From NCBI RefSeq assembly GCF_026535915.1, contig NZ_JAFNPF010000001.1, positions 558,001-622,000 on the forward strand: DNA of 64,000 nt, given 5' to 3'. The notes beneath the pieces are model-generated. The model was not told the DNA's origin and made no database searches. It worked only from the letters and a program-made list of their open reading frames with translations. Below, piece after piece: positions 17,651 to 26,693 of the stretch. Position 1 is the first letter of the stretch, and each line of letters starts with the position of its first letter. Made by a program: the position numbers and the translations under genes. The DNA is from Snodgrassella sp945267035. Lineage in GTDB: Bacteria; Pseudomonadota; Gammaproteobacteria; Burkholderiales; Neisseriaceae.

Positions 17651-18423
17651 ATTTCTCCCCTTGACGAATGAAAATACTGACACACGTAACCATGCTGACT
17701 CTGACTGATTGCAAATTCCAGCTCATACAACCCGCTTAAACGCTCTTCTGTCATCACCTCGTGTGTTGTGCCGCTGAAATAAACCTGTCCCTGCTTTAAA
17801 GCCACCATATAATCAGAATAATTGGCGGTAAAATTAATATCATGCACCACCATAATCACCGTTTTTTGCTGCTCCTCACACAGGCGCCGCACCGCTGCCA
17901 TAATCTGCACCGCATGCTTCATATCCAGATTGTTTAGTGGCTCATCCAGCAGCAGAATCGGCGTTTCCTGCGCAATCGTCATCGCCAGAAAAGCCATTTG
18001 GCGCTGCCCGCCACTTAATTCATCGATATACACATCGCGCAGCGCATTCAACCCTAAAAAATCAATCGCCTCATCCATCACCTTATGGTCGCGGTTAGAC
18101 AGCACCCCATGCCCGTATGGAAAACGGCCAAAAGACACCAGCTCCTTTACTGTTAAGCGCAAACCGAAATAGGTCGACTGGCGCAGCGTCGCCACCAGAC
18201 GGGCATAATCCGCAATCCGCATGGTGGCGATATCCTGTTTGTCCAGCAGAATCGAGCCCGAAGTAGGGGAAAGTAATCGGGCTAGAATCATCAACAGTGT
18301 GGATTTACCCGCACCATTCGGCCCGATCAGCGCCGTCACCTGATGTAGCGGTAGTTGCAGATTTATATCTGTTAGCACCGGCTGATGACCATAAGTTTTA
18401 CCAATATGCCGTATATCAATCAT
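17647..18423 (-). CDS. Iron-siderophore ABC transporter ATPase
   Basis: The ATP-hydrolysing subunit of the importer, on the cytoplasmic face. The start is set at MIDIRHIGKTYG, where ATGA overlaps the permease stop; the longer frame would add 16 residues. Walker A is GPNGAGKST (about 37-45), the signature is LSGGQ, Walker B is PILLLDEP, and the H-loop is VVHDI. 258 residues is typical for FepC/FetE-like proteins. Four-base overlaps on both sides suggest translational coupling with its partners. Confidence 0.92.
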   Translation of the reverse strand: MIDIRHIGKTYGHQPVLTDINLQLPLHQVTALIGPNGAGKSTLLMILARLLSPTSGSILLDKQDIATMRIADYARLVATLRQSTYFGLRLTVKELVSFGRFPYGHGVLSNRDHKVMDEAIDFLGLNALRDVYIDELSGGQRQMAFLAMTIAQETPILLLDEPLNNLDMKHAVQIMAAVRRLCEEQQKTVIMVVHDINFTANYSDYMVALKQGQVYFSGTTHEVMTEERLSGLYELEFAISQSQHGYVCQYFHSSRGEI

Positions 18424-19364
18424 GCCATTCCCCGATGACGCACAATCAGCAGCAGGAAATACACCCCGCAAATCAGATTGATCAAAATACTGACTGTCGT
18501 TTTATAATTAAATACATGCTCCACCAGAATCTGCGCCACCAGAAACACCGCCACCGCCACCGCACTGGCAAACCATAAAATACGCTTATGCTGAAAATGG
18601 CCGGCAAAGGCATACGCCATATTGGCAATAAATACCCCCATAAATGCTGTGGGTCCCACCAAACTCGTGGATATCGCCACCAGCACGGCAATCAGACCAA
18701 AGCCCCAGCGTACTAACCGTGCATAATCTACACCCAGCGACACAGCCTGCTCCTCACCCAGTGCCATCACATCCAGCGTGGACAGATACGGATAACCCAA
18801 CCAGATTACAGCCACCATTGCCACTGCGGCATAAGCCAGCGTCTGCATTTGCGCATGATTGAACGACGCGTAATTAATACCCTGAAACACCGAAAATTCT
18901 CCTGGGCTGATTTTCAGCTGAATAAACTGCGTTAGCGTGGTCATCACCATTGTCAGCACCAACCCAAACAACAGTAATAGCCATAGATTCTGCCGTGCGC
19001 GTGGCAATAGAAAATGGTGAATCAGCCAGGAATACAACAGCATCAACCCCATTGAAGCAAAGAAATTGCCATTGAGTCCCAGCAGCCCCAATCCACTTTG
19101 TCCGAAAAAAAACACCAGCAGCACCTGCCAAAACAGATACACCGATTCATAGCCCATCACTGCTGGGGTGAGAACGCGGTTGGTCACCAACGTCTGAAAC
19201 ACCACCGATGACACCGCTATACACACACCTGCCAGCAGAATTGTCCCCAATCGCAACAGGCGTTTGCGCAGGACATAATCAACATCAAAGCCAGAGTCAT
19301 ACAGCATAAAAAAAACTGCCAGCGCAACGATGCAGCCACACAGTACCCAAAAGCGACGGTTCAT
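18420..19364 (-). CDS. Iron-siderophore ABC transporter permease (second)
   Basis: A FecCD/BtuC-family inner-membrane permease of 314 residues with about nine hydrophobic segments. The conserved region ALGEEQAVSLGVDYARLVRWG, here split as ALGEEQAVSLGV and DYARLV, followed by VGPTAFMGVFIANMAY, is typical. It pairs with the other permease to form the channel. Its ATG shares a base with the upstream stop (TGATG) and its stop overlaps the ATPase start. It resembles Neisseria FetD / Bacillus YclO. Confidence 0.9.
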   Translation of the reverse strand: MNRRFWVLCGCIVALAVFFMLYDSGFDVDYVLRKRLLRLGTILLAGVCIAVSSVVFQTLVTNRVLTPAVMGYESVYLFWQVLLVFFFGQSGLGLLGLNGNFFASMGLMLLYSWLIHHFLLPRARQNLWLLLLFGLVLTMVMTTLTQFIQLKISPGEFSVFQGINYASFNHAQMQTLAYAAVAMVAVIWLGYPYLSTLDVMALGEEQAVSLGVDYARLVRWGFGLIAVLVAISTSLVGPTAFMGVFIANMAYAFAGHFQHKRILWFASAVAVAVFLVAQILVEHVFNYKTTVSILINLICGVYFLLLIVRHRGMA

Positions 19365-20305
19365 CAGCGTAGCCCCCGCACAATCAACAGCAAAAACACA
19401 ATGCCGCCTACGGCGCCGCCGGTCAGCCCAATTGGTACCTCAAACGGATAAATCAACAGGCGGCCGCAGATATCGCACAGTAGCAGCAGGCAGGCACTGC
19501 CGAGTGCCACCAATGGCAGCGTTTTGCCCAAATGTTCACCATATTTCAGTGCCACCAGATTCGGAATCACCAGTCCAATAAACGGAATCGACCCCACCGT
19601 AATCACCGTGGCCGCCACCGTTATCGACACCAGCAGCAACCCCAGCGCCACTGTACGCCGGTAGCCCACACCCAGACTGGCGGCCATTTCCGGCCCCATG
19701 CCCACCACCGTAAAGCGGTGCGCACACACATAGCTCAGTACTAGCACCGGAATCAACACATACAACAGCTCATAATGCCCCTGTACCACGCGGGCAAAAT
19801 CACCCAGTAACCAACCTTGCACATTTTGGAGAAGATTATATTGATAAGCATAGAATTCAGCGGCCGCACTGAGCACACAGCCATACATCAGCCCGATCAC
19901 CGGAACCAGCACAATCTGCTGAACACGGATTCTGCTAAGCATGAAAATATAAATCGCACCGGCCACAAAGCAGAACAGCAACGCTACCAGCATTTTGCTC
20001 AACACACCGGCCGAGGGCAGCAGCACCAGCGATAGCAAAATCCCCAGCTTGGCTGCATCCAGCCCACCAGCCGTTTCCGGCTCCACGAATTTATTGCGCA
20101 CTATCTGTTGCAGAATCACCCCGGCAACAGACAGCCCCATACCCGTCAAAATAATGGCGATCAGCCGTGGTAAACGGCTGGCGCGTAGCGTTAGCCAGTC
20201 ATCCTCGGCACCGGCCACTAAGCCCGACCACGACACAGCATCCGCGCCCACCAGCAAACACACAATGCTCAAACCGATCAACACCGCTGTCAGCGCACGA
20301 TACAT
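19364..20305 (-). CDS. Iron-siderophore ABC transporter permease (first)
   Basis: A FecCD-family permease of 313 residues. Visible motifs are LPRLIAIILTGMGLSVAG near residue 45, MGPEMAASLGVGYRRT and VGSIPFIGLVIPNLVAL. It pairs with the next gene to make the membrane channel. Its ATG overlaps the TGA of a 40-codon frame that carries the strong ribosome-binding site, so its translation is probably coupled to that frame. It resembles Neisseria FetC / Bacillus YclN. Confidence 0.9.
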   Translation of the reverse strand: MYRALTAVLIGLSIVCLLVGADAVSWSGLVAGAEDDWLTLRASRLPRLIAIILTGMGLSVAGVILQQIVRNKFVEPETAGGLDAAKLGILLSLVLLPSAGVLSKMLVALLFCFVAGAIYIFMLSRIRVQQIVLVPVIGLMYGCVLSAAAEFYAYQYNLLQNVQGWLLGDFARVVQGHYELLYVLIPVLVLSYVCAHRFTVVGMGPEMAASLGVGYRRTVALGLLLVSITVAATVITVGSIPFIGLVIPNLVALKYGEHLGKTLPLVALGSACLLLLCDICGRLLIYPFEVPIGLTGGAVGGIVFLLLIVRGLR

Positions 20306-20427
20306 CAGCCCAAAGCCTTATCCGCGCGATAACTGCACCTTGCCATCGACATGGCATTGAAACTAATAAACAACACAAGCCAGCAGAATAACTTCTGTGC
20401 CTGCTGCAGCTGATACCGCCCGCGCAT
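20305..20427 (-). CDS. Small ORF (40 aa) coupled to the permease
   Basis: A very strong ribosome-binding site (TAAGGAGGAG) stands five bases before an ATG that opens a 40-codon frame starting MRGRYQLQQAQKLFCWLVLF. The stop TGA shares its A with the ATG of the first permease. The peptide has one hydrophobic helix (residues 13-27) between basic ends. It may be a small membrane protein, or a leader whose translation sets expression of the iron operon. I recognise no family. The permease itself has only a weak ribosome-binding site. Confidence 0.6.
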   Translation of the reverse strand: MRGRYQLQQAQKLFCWLVLFISFNAMSMARCSYRADKALG

Positions 20428-20525
20428 TGATTCTCCTCCTTAGGTGTACTGAACCCTATCTCATCACCGCACACTGCTCATCACTGGTGGCGCAAAGAGA
20501 TAAGTAATATTGAATATTGTTAATA

Positions 20526-20544
20526 TAAATGAGAATCAATTGTA
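20526..20544 (-). promoter_or_regulatory. Fur-box-like operator
   Basis: The core ATGAGAATCAATT matches the Fur consensus centre (ATGATAATCATT) at most positions. It lies about 100 bases upstream of the small ORF that heads the iron operon, within AT-rich DNA suited to a promoter. Iron-dependent repression is inferred from the operon content. Confidence 0.65.
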
Positions 20545-21335
20545 TTATATTATTAGATCATATGTAAATCATTATTAATATAAAAGAAAAAAATAGTTGA
20601 AACAGTAAACCCTAGAAATTAAAAACTTATATAAGTTAATAATAGTTAATTAAACTGTGTTTTATTTTGCACATCCATCAGCAATAACATTCACCTACTC
20701 AGCATAATCCAGGCTTGATAACTTCAACAATATGACTAATCCTCACACAGGCCCAGCAACCGCATCCTCAGCTAAAAATACATCAGGATCAGCATCATCA
20801 GAAATTAACGTTACCCGAGGTGAGAAACAAGCTATTTTTAAGCATGACAACCTGTTTGCATTTGTCTTCATGAAAGAAACATGATGTGCCAATATCATCG
20901 CCCTCAAAGCCAATCGGCAAAATCATCTCTTAACAGGCAGTTGTCATCGTTGCAACATGATAAATGAGCGCAATGCAGCCAGTTTTATCAAACCCAGAAT
21001 AAAATAGCGTTGCGTTTTAATGCAAAATGAGCCAGATAATCCTTTATTGCACCAACATCACCGCTACAGCAAGCAGAATTCGGGCAACAAATCGCCAGTA
21101 AAAAATCTATTTCACATATCTTCAAGATGTCACTAAAGTAAATGATGTTATTTGCATAGTTATATTTATTTGGAGCTGTGCAAAAAAACCACTTAGACCT
21201 AAATATTTCCCCTGCAAAAAAGTTACAACCAGCACAACGGATCGGAGCAAAATAGCTAAACCTGCAGGCGACAGAAAAGCAGAAATGATCAGCGTAACAG
21301 GTTATAATATAAGCTACATATTCAATATTCTGACT
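20545..21335. other. Non-coding stretch between the iron operon and array F
   Basis: No supported gene, RNA or terminator. Stops are frequent in all frames. The end near 21336 is where the leader-like flank of array F begins. Confidence 0.45.
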
Positions 21336-21471
21336 ACTGACACGCTACTGCCATTTTGAGGCATTTTTTGAAAAAAATGAAAAAAATAGCCCAATTTTCT
21401 CAGAAAAAATCCATTTTTTTACGCGTAAATTTCGCTGTAAGCCCCGTACCACAAGGCTTACAGCGAGGTCT
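21336..21471 (-). repeat. Array-flanking leader-like repeat, copy F (core only)
   Basis: Minus-strand copy covering only the first 136 bp of the flank: the perfect hairpin, the A/T blocks and the end block GTGTCAGTAG. Similarity to the other copies stops right after CAGTAG, which marks the most conserved core of the element. Confidence 0.85.
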
Positions 21472-21630
21472 ATTATAGCTACCCGGGGTGAGAGAGGGAA
21501 CTACAACAGGTATAGAATTGCGGGTGATGGCGTTGCTATTATAGCTACCCGGGGTGAGAGAGGGAACTACAACCGAACAATCATGGCTTACCGTTGACCT
21601 ATGAAATGCTGATTATAGCTACCCGGGGTG
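21472..21630 (-). CRISPR. CRISPR mini-array F, minus strand (2 full repeats, 1 truncated)
   Basis: Perfect repeats at 21472-21507 and 21538-21573 are separated by a 30-bp spacer. A third repeat starts at 21612 but matches only for about 19 bp (ATTATAGCTACCCGGGGTG as read on the plus strand) before foreign sequence begins. The gap before it is 38 bp instead of 30. The truncated repeat lies at the leader-distal end, beside decayed effector/immunity genes. Confidence 0.9.
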
Positions 21631-21689
21631 GAAGAAAATTGCTTAAATTCTACTTAGTAAATTTTCTGATAGTATTAAGTAAGATACTG

Positions 21690-22273
21690 TTCTTATAGAG
21701 TTAACTCAGTTTCTTTTATATTTTTATGGTTTTTTTTATAAGCACATTGGCGTTGTTAAAACTGGTTTGATCTAGAAATGTATTTTCTACTTCCAGTCAT
21801 TTAACGCTTTTTTTATCATAGAAAGGATCAGTATTTTCTAAAATGCGGTTTTCTCTATTATCTAGATGAAAAAATATTGTCATGATATTCATGTTTTTGA
21901 AATTTGAATTGGTCAATTTATATCCATAATTAATCATTCATGATCTTTATCTATTCGAATATGGGTAAATGTTTTTATTTCATCCGCAGCAGATTGTAAG
22001 TAAGTTAATCTTGCCGTATTACCTATAGTGAGATCTATATGCTTAGTCTCTGCTATTTTGCTGAGATTGTTTAATCTATTATCTATTTAAACAATAAGTT
22101 GTATCTTAGCTATAGTGCCTTGTTTTCAGATAAAATATGATAAATTATATCATTGTCATCAAAATAATTTGTTTAAAAGGAATCGTATTAACTGGACTAT
22201 TGAATTGTTGAGATTTTAAACCACACGAAAATACAAATAGAAATAATAAAAATATCATTTTTAATTTTTGCAT
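21690..22273 (-). pseudogene. Frameshifted lipoprotein (immunity-like)
   Basis: The start encodes MQKLKMIFLLFLFVFSCGLK, a lipoprotein signal with its lipobox at FSC. After about 40 codons the frame breaks, but other frames continue with DDNDIIYHILSENKALYS, LNNLSKIAETKHIDLTIG and further readable segments. It follows an effector-like C-terminal remnant on the same strand, the usual order of toxin then immunity. Very AT-rich, Bacteroidota-like. The function is inferred from context only. Confidence 0.5.
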
Positions 22274-22279
22274 TGTGCG

Positions 22280-22600
22280 TTTTTTATTAGTTTTAATATA
22301 TCAATCTATTTTTCAATTTCTGATGGATTTTTGTCTTTAGTAGATTGATAAAATTTCCCCTTTTCTCTAATTTTTGATTAATTAAACGTCCCTCAACATA
22401 ATTGCCTAGCTTTGATTCTTTTTTGTATCTGAATATAAAAACCCTTTTTCTTCAAATTCAAAATCTTTTTTTATTCATTATCAAAAGAAACTATGGGAGA
22501 AAAGTGTCCATTCCCAAGTGAATCAATGGATTTCTTGGCTGATTTTTTAGTAGATGCTGTTAGTATAATAGAGTTATGTCATGGCATATTATTAATTTTT
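22280..22600 (-). pseudogene. Effector C-terminal remnant
   Basis: In shifting frames the minus strand reads SAKKSIDSLGNGHFSPIVSF, DFEFEEKGF, KLGNYVEGRLINQKLEKRG and similar segments, upstream of a lipoprotein relic. It looks like the variable end of a secreted effector without its N-terminus. No family is recognised. Confidence 0.4.
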
Positions 22601-22791
22601 TATTTTATTAATTACTTAAAAATCTAGAGAGCGACTAGGAGGTATTTTTTTATCCTCTTCTTTTATTTTTAGGGTAATGTTATTATTTATAGCATAATGT
22701 TCCTATTGTTTTGTTCGAAATTTTCCAACTTTTCAAGTGTGTCATATTTGACTGGATATGTTTATAAAGAATTTTATAAAATGTTTTAACT

Positions 22792-23388
22792 TTATTTTTG
22801 TGTTTTGGGATTTTCACTTACTATTTTATAAAATGATCTATCAGGATTATGAAAATCAAAGAAATAACTCTTATATTTTTCTTGCTCTTCCTTATCGGTA
22901 ATATTTTCTTTTTTAAAAAACTGATGGAGCGGAATTACCGAAGGAGTTTGTAATCCCCATCCATTTTTGATATGAGTTTCTGTTCCTACATAAAAGAGAT
23001 AAATTTGACCCTGCTCATCCTTTTTAACATACAAATGATTGATATAATCGTTTGCATGTTGCATAAGATTTTCAGTCTCAAACATTGTTACTAAAGAGTC
23101 CTTGTAGGATAAATAAAAAATATATGAATCTGCATATCGTTCTTGTACTTTGTACCTTTTACCTTCATACAAAGCAGTAACTAGCTTAGCTTCATCATCT
23201 CTATCATACTGTTTTCTAATAAATTTTATATTAATTTTAATATCTTTTAACAGAGCTTCATCTCCATATATTTTAAATTCGGGATCCATTATTTTTAAGC
23301 TAATTACAGTGAATACGAAGACTAATAAGCTTAATACGATAGCTAATAAAATAACAAATTTTTGAAAGGTTTTTTTCTCGTTGATCAT
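22792..23388 (-). CDS. Membrane-anchored hypothetical protein, about 198 aa
   Basis: The start is placed at MINEKKTFQKF, which has an AAGG ribosome-binding site; an upstream ATG at 23433 would add 15 basic residues and lacks one. A single transmembrane helix (FVILLAIVLSLLVFVFTVIS) lies near residues 11-30, followed by a soluble domain with many charged and aromatic residues (RKQYDRDDEAKLV, YIFYLSYKDS). The topology and its place beside effector/immunity relics suggest an immunity-type protein, but no family is recognised. Strongly AT-rich. Confidence 0.55.
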   Translation of the reverse strand: MINEKKTFQKFVILLAIVLSLLVFVFTVISLKIMDPEFKIYGDEALLKDIKINIKFIRKQYDRDDEAKLVTALYEGKRYKVQERYADSYIFYLSYKDSLVTMFETENLMQHANDYINHLYVKKDEQGQIYLFYVGTETHIKNGWGLQTPSVIPLHQFFKKENITDKEEQEKYKSYFFDFHNPDRSFYKIVSENPKTQK

Positions 23389-23774
23389 TGAAAAAACCTT
23401 GATGCATGGTCTTAATCTATTTGCCATTTTCATAAAAATTCATTGGATTTTCTGGAGAAGATTTTGATTTTAATACTATTGGTATTAATTAATCAACGAT
23501 TTATAAATACTTACTCCAGTCACCATAGTACACTCGAGTCTATTGATTTAATACCTAAGCCCTCATTAGAAGCCACCATTTAGCTTTGACTGCGGCTAAT
23601 AAGACTCGATGTTTATTATCATCAAGAATAGAACGTTCAATAGTGTTCACTCTATAATCAGCATAAAATGATGGGACAGCAAAAGTTTTAGAATAAAAAG
23701 GACTAAAATTCTATGTTGGGTATGCCGATTTACATGGTCTAATCGTTTTGGTAGTGCAGATGATTTAACTTACA

Positions 23775-23876
23775 TGAGTAGGCAATCAGCCTTAGAGATT
23801 GAACTACAACAGGCTTAATTATTCCGCCCATTGTGGCCAGATTATCACTACCCGGAATGAGAGAGAAAACGACAAT
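23775..23876 (-). CRISPR. Relic CRISPR array (2 degenerate repeats, 1 spacer)
   Basis: A degenerate minus-strand repeat at 23841-23876 (ATTATCACTACCCGG ending GACAAT on the plus strand) is preceded by exactly 30 bp. Before that comes GAACTACAAC, the end of a second, mostly eroded repeat (23775-23810). The exact 30-bp spacing supports a real, inactive array. With array F it brackets the effector/immunity relics between them. Confidence 0.65.
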
Positions 23877-24237
23877 CACCCAATAAGCTCTGTGATTAGA
23901 GCAGTTTTTCGCAAAAATGCAGATAAACGATCGGGTTTAAGCAGATTAAAAATAACTGTATCTAACCATTTGACATCAATAACCGAACCTGAATCGCCGC
24001 AAATGAGGTCCAATTTCGGTAAAAACACAATATAAATCTTAATATACCAAATGAATATTTTTAAAATATAAATATTAAATTAACCCATATTATTAAAATA
24101 TAATCAATAAATTTTAAAAAATTTTAAAATTTCATTTCACTAATAAAAATTATTGCTCTATATTTCCTCAATAGGTTGATCTTAACGATAAATAAATTAG
24201 TTGGAATTTCTTAATTAAAAAGACAAGGTTTTATTAG
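23877..24237. other. AT-rich upstream region of the resistance-like operon
   Basis: No gene is visible. The sequence is extremely AT-rich in its last 200 bases and probably holds the promoter of the UvrA-like gene. I cannot fix the -35 and -10 boxes among many candidates. Confidence 0.4.
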
Positions 24238-26676
24238 ATGAAAAGTATAAAAATAACAGGAGCTCGGATTCACAATCTTAAAGATGTTGATATTACTATT
24301 CCCAAAAACAAATTAACCGTTGCCACCGGTATAAGTGGATCAGGAAAGTCTAGTCTGATGTTTGATATTGTGTTTGAAGAAGGACGTAAAGGGTATCTTC
24401 AATCATTAGGAATCTTTCCGGGACTTGAAAATGAGAGAAAATTTGCAAGCATAAAGGGTATTGGCCCGACAATTGCAGTTAAACAAAGCGTTGTACGTCA
24501 GAATAACCCAAGATCAACAGTCGGTTCAAAAACAAACATATTCAACCTTCTCGCCCTACTGTATTCAAGTGAAGGGCAGGTTAAATGTTCAGAGTGCAAC
24601 AAAACTATTGGACAAGATAGGATCTGCGCTAAGTGTGGACATGAGGAAGAGCGACTTGAATTAGGCTATTTTTCCTATAATAACCCTAACGGAATGTGTA
24701 TGAAATGCGCTGGCAGAGGTGCATATTATCACGTTAATATGGAAAAGCTTATTGCAAATAAAAATCCCACCGTTCGAGAGTTATTTAATTTTATCGGGGT
24801 AACCCCTGGTATACTTCGCGTCTTGGAAAGGAATTTCAAAGGCTATATGGATCAGCCTTATTTAGAAATACCGGATGAAATAAAAGAAGACGTGGTAAAC
24901 GGGCATTATGTCAGCAATAACAGTGCAAATCAAAGCTTCTGCTTATCAAGAATTTTGCAAGCTAAACACAAAAGAGGCGAATATTTAAATGGTCTATACG
25001 AAATAACCCTTTGCTCAGAATGTCATGGATATCGCATAGGTGAAGAAGCTCGCAACATATTAATTAATGATAAACATATTGGTCAAGTCGGCAAAATGAC
25101 TTTAGACGAGGCTAAAACGTTTTTTGAATCGGCATTGGAACTAAACGAAATAACGCAATTTGGGAAAAATCTTCTTAACGATATTTTGGGTAAAACAAAC
25201 TCATTAATTGCTTCTCGTTTAGGTCATTTGTCACTTTATAGAGAAATGTCCTCACTAAGTGGCGGGGAAATACAACGACTCTTCCTTAACTCGCATTTGG
25301 AGTCGAAACTTGAATCACTTATCTATATTCTTGATGAACCCACAGTCGGACTACATGAATCAGAAAAACTTGAACTTTTACAATCCATAAAAGCGCTTAA
25401 AGATTTGGGCAACACGGTTATTGTTGTGGAACATGACCGAAGTACGATAGAAATAGCTGAACATATCATTGATATTGGCCCAAAAGCGGGGATTGAAGGC
25501 GGAGAAGTTATTTATCAAGGTGATTATGCTGGCCTGTTAAAATGCGATAAATCATTGACAGGACAATATCTTTCCGGCAAGGCAAAAATGCCGGTAAGGA
25601 TGTTAAAACAAAATATCGATGACTCTGATATTCCTCGTTTAGTCATTCGACATGCCAAAACCAACAATTTAAAAGATATTTCAGTCGCATTTCCATTAGG
25701 CGTTCTTATTGGGGTTTCGGGCATTTCCGGAAGTGGTAAAAGCTCCTTGATATCGAACACGCTTACGCCCCTGTTAAAAAGTTATTTTCGCTTAGACGCC
25801 AATAAGAACAATACCAATGGAGAAGAAAACGAAGTAGATTTTGAAGATGAATCACTATTAATCGAAACAATAGCCGAAAGGCTTGATGGCGCAGAAAATA
25901 TTTCTGGCTTTGCTGAAGTATCGCAGGCACCAATAGGAAGAAATATAAATTCGAATCCTGTTACTTTTACCAAAATATGGGACAAGATACGCAGATTATT
26001 TGCAGAACAACCCGAAGCAAAACGGTTAAATTTAACGGCTGGACACTTTTCCTTCAATTCCGAGGGCGCTTGCCGAGAGTGTCATGGTAGTGGACGTAAA
26101 GCTATTTTTCCTGAAGGTAGCTTAAAGATGTACGCAACATGCGAAAAATGTAAAGGTAAAAGATATAACAACGAAGCTTTAACTGTCATGTATAAAGGGA
26201 AAAATATTTCAGAAATTCTTGATATGCAGATTTCGGAAGCGATAGCCCTATTTAGTGATAATGATTTCATCGTTCGTCCGTTACAGATAATGGAACGGAT
26301 TGGTATGGGATATATAAAGCTTGGGCAACCCACTTCAACAATGAGCGGAGGGGAAACCCAAAGACTTAAACTCGCGAAGGAATTAGGACAGCAACGAAAA
26401 GGTAATATCTTGTATATCATGGATGAACCCACTACCGGTTTAAGCCTTTATGATACAGCTCAGCTGATAAAACTGTTGGATGAATTAATCAAAAGCGGAA
26501 ACTCTGTGATTGTTGTTGAGCATAATCATGAAGTTCTTGAATCGTGTGATTGGATTGTGGAACTTGGTCCTGAAGGAGGATTAAAAGGTGGTGAAATTAT
26601 TGCCGAAGGAACGCCTAAAGACTTGGTGAAAAATCCAAAATCACTAATCGGAAAATATTTAACTCCTACGACTTAA
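24238..26676 (+). CDS. UvrA-like ABC ATPase (UvrA2 / drug-resistance type)
   Basis: Two ABC ATPase halves. Walker A motifs are at residues 31-39 (GISGSGKSS) and about 495, signature motifs SGGEIQR near 339 and SGGETQR near 701. Zinc modules are CSECNKTIGQDRICAKCG near 117 and CRECHGSGRK...CEKCKGK near 610-640. At 812 residues it is about 130 shorter than housekeeping UvrA, as in class II UvrA2 proteins that lack the UvrB-binding region. Such proteins are linked to resistance against DNA-binding drugs (DrrC-like). It heads an apparent operon with a serine-hydrolase homologue 17 bases downstream, then a MATE pump. Confidence 0.85.
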   Translation: MKSIKITGARIHNLKDVDITIPKNKLTVATGISGSGKSSLMFDIVFEEGRKGYLQSLGIFPGLENERKFASIKGIGPTIAVKQSVVRQNNPRSTVGSKTNIFNLLALLYSSEGQVKCSECNKTIGQDRICAKCGHEEERLELGYFSYNNPNGMCMKCAGRGAYYHVNMEKLIANKNPTVRELFNFIGVTPGILRVLERNFKGYMDQPYLEIPDEIKEDVVNGHYVSNNSANQSFCLSRILQAKHKRGEYLNGLYEITLCSECHGYRIGEEARNILINDKHIGQVGKMTLDEAKTFFESALELNEITQFGKNLLNDILGKTNSLIASRLGHLSLYREMSSLSGGEIQRLFLNSHLESKLESLIYILDEPTVGLHESEKLELLQSIKALKDLGNTVIVVEHDRSTIEIAEHIIDIGPKAGIEGGEVIYQGDYAGLLKCDKSLTGQYLSGKAKMPVRMLKQNIDDSDIPRLVIRHAKTNNLKDISVAFPLGVLIGVSGISGSGKSSLISNTLTPLLKSYFRLDANKNNTNGEENEVDFEDESLLIETIAERLDGAENISGFAEVSQAPIGRNINSNPVTFTKIWDKIRRLFAEQPEAKRLNLTAGHFSFNSEGACRECHGSGRKAIFPEGSLKMYATCEKCKGKRYNNEALTVMYKGKNISEILDMQISEAIALFSDNDFIVRPLQIMERIGMGYIKLGQPTSTMSGGETQRLKLAKELGQQRKGNILYIMDEPTTGLSLYDTAQLIKLLDELIKSGNSVIVVEHNHEVLESCDWIVELGPEGGLKGGEIIAEGTPKDLVKNPKSLIGKYLTPTT

Positions 26677-26693
26677 AAAGTGGATACTTGATT

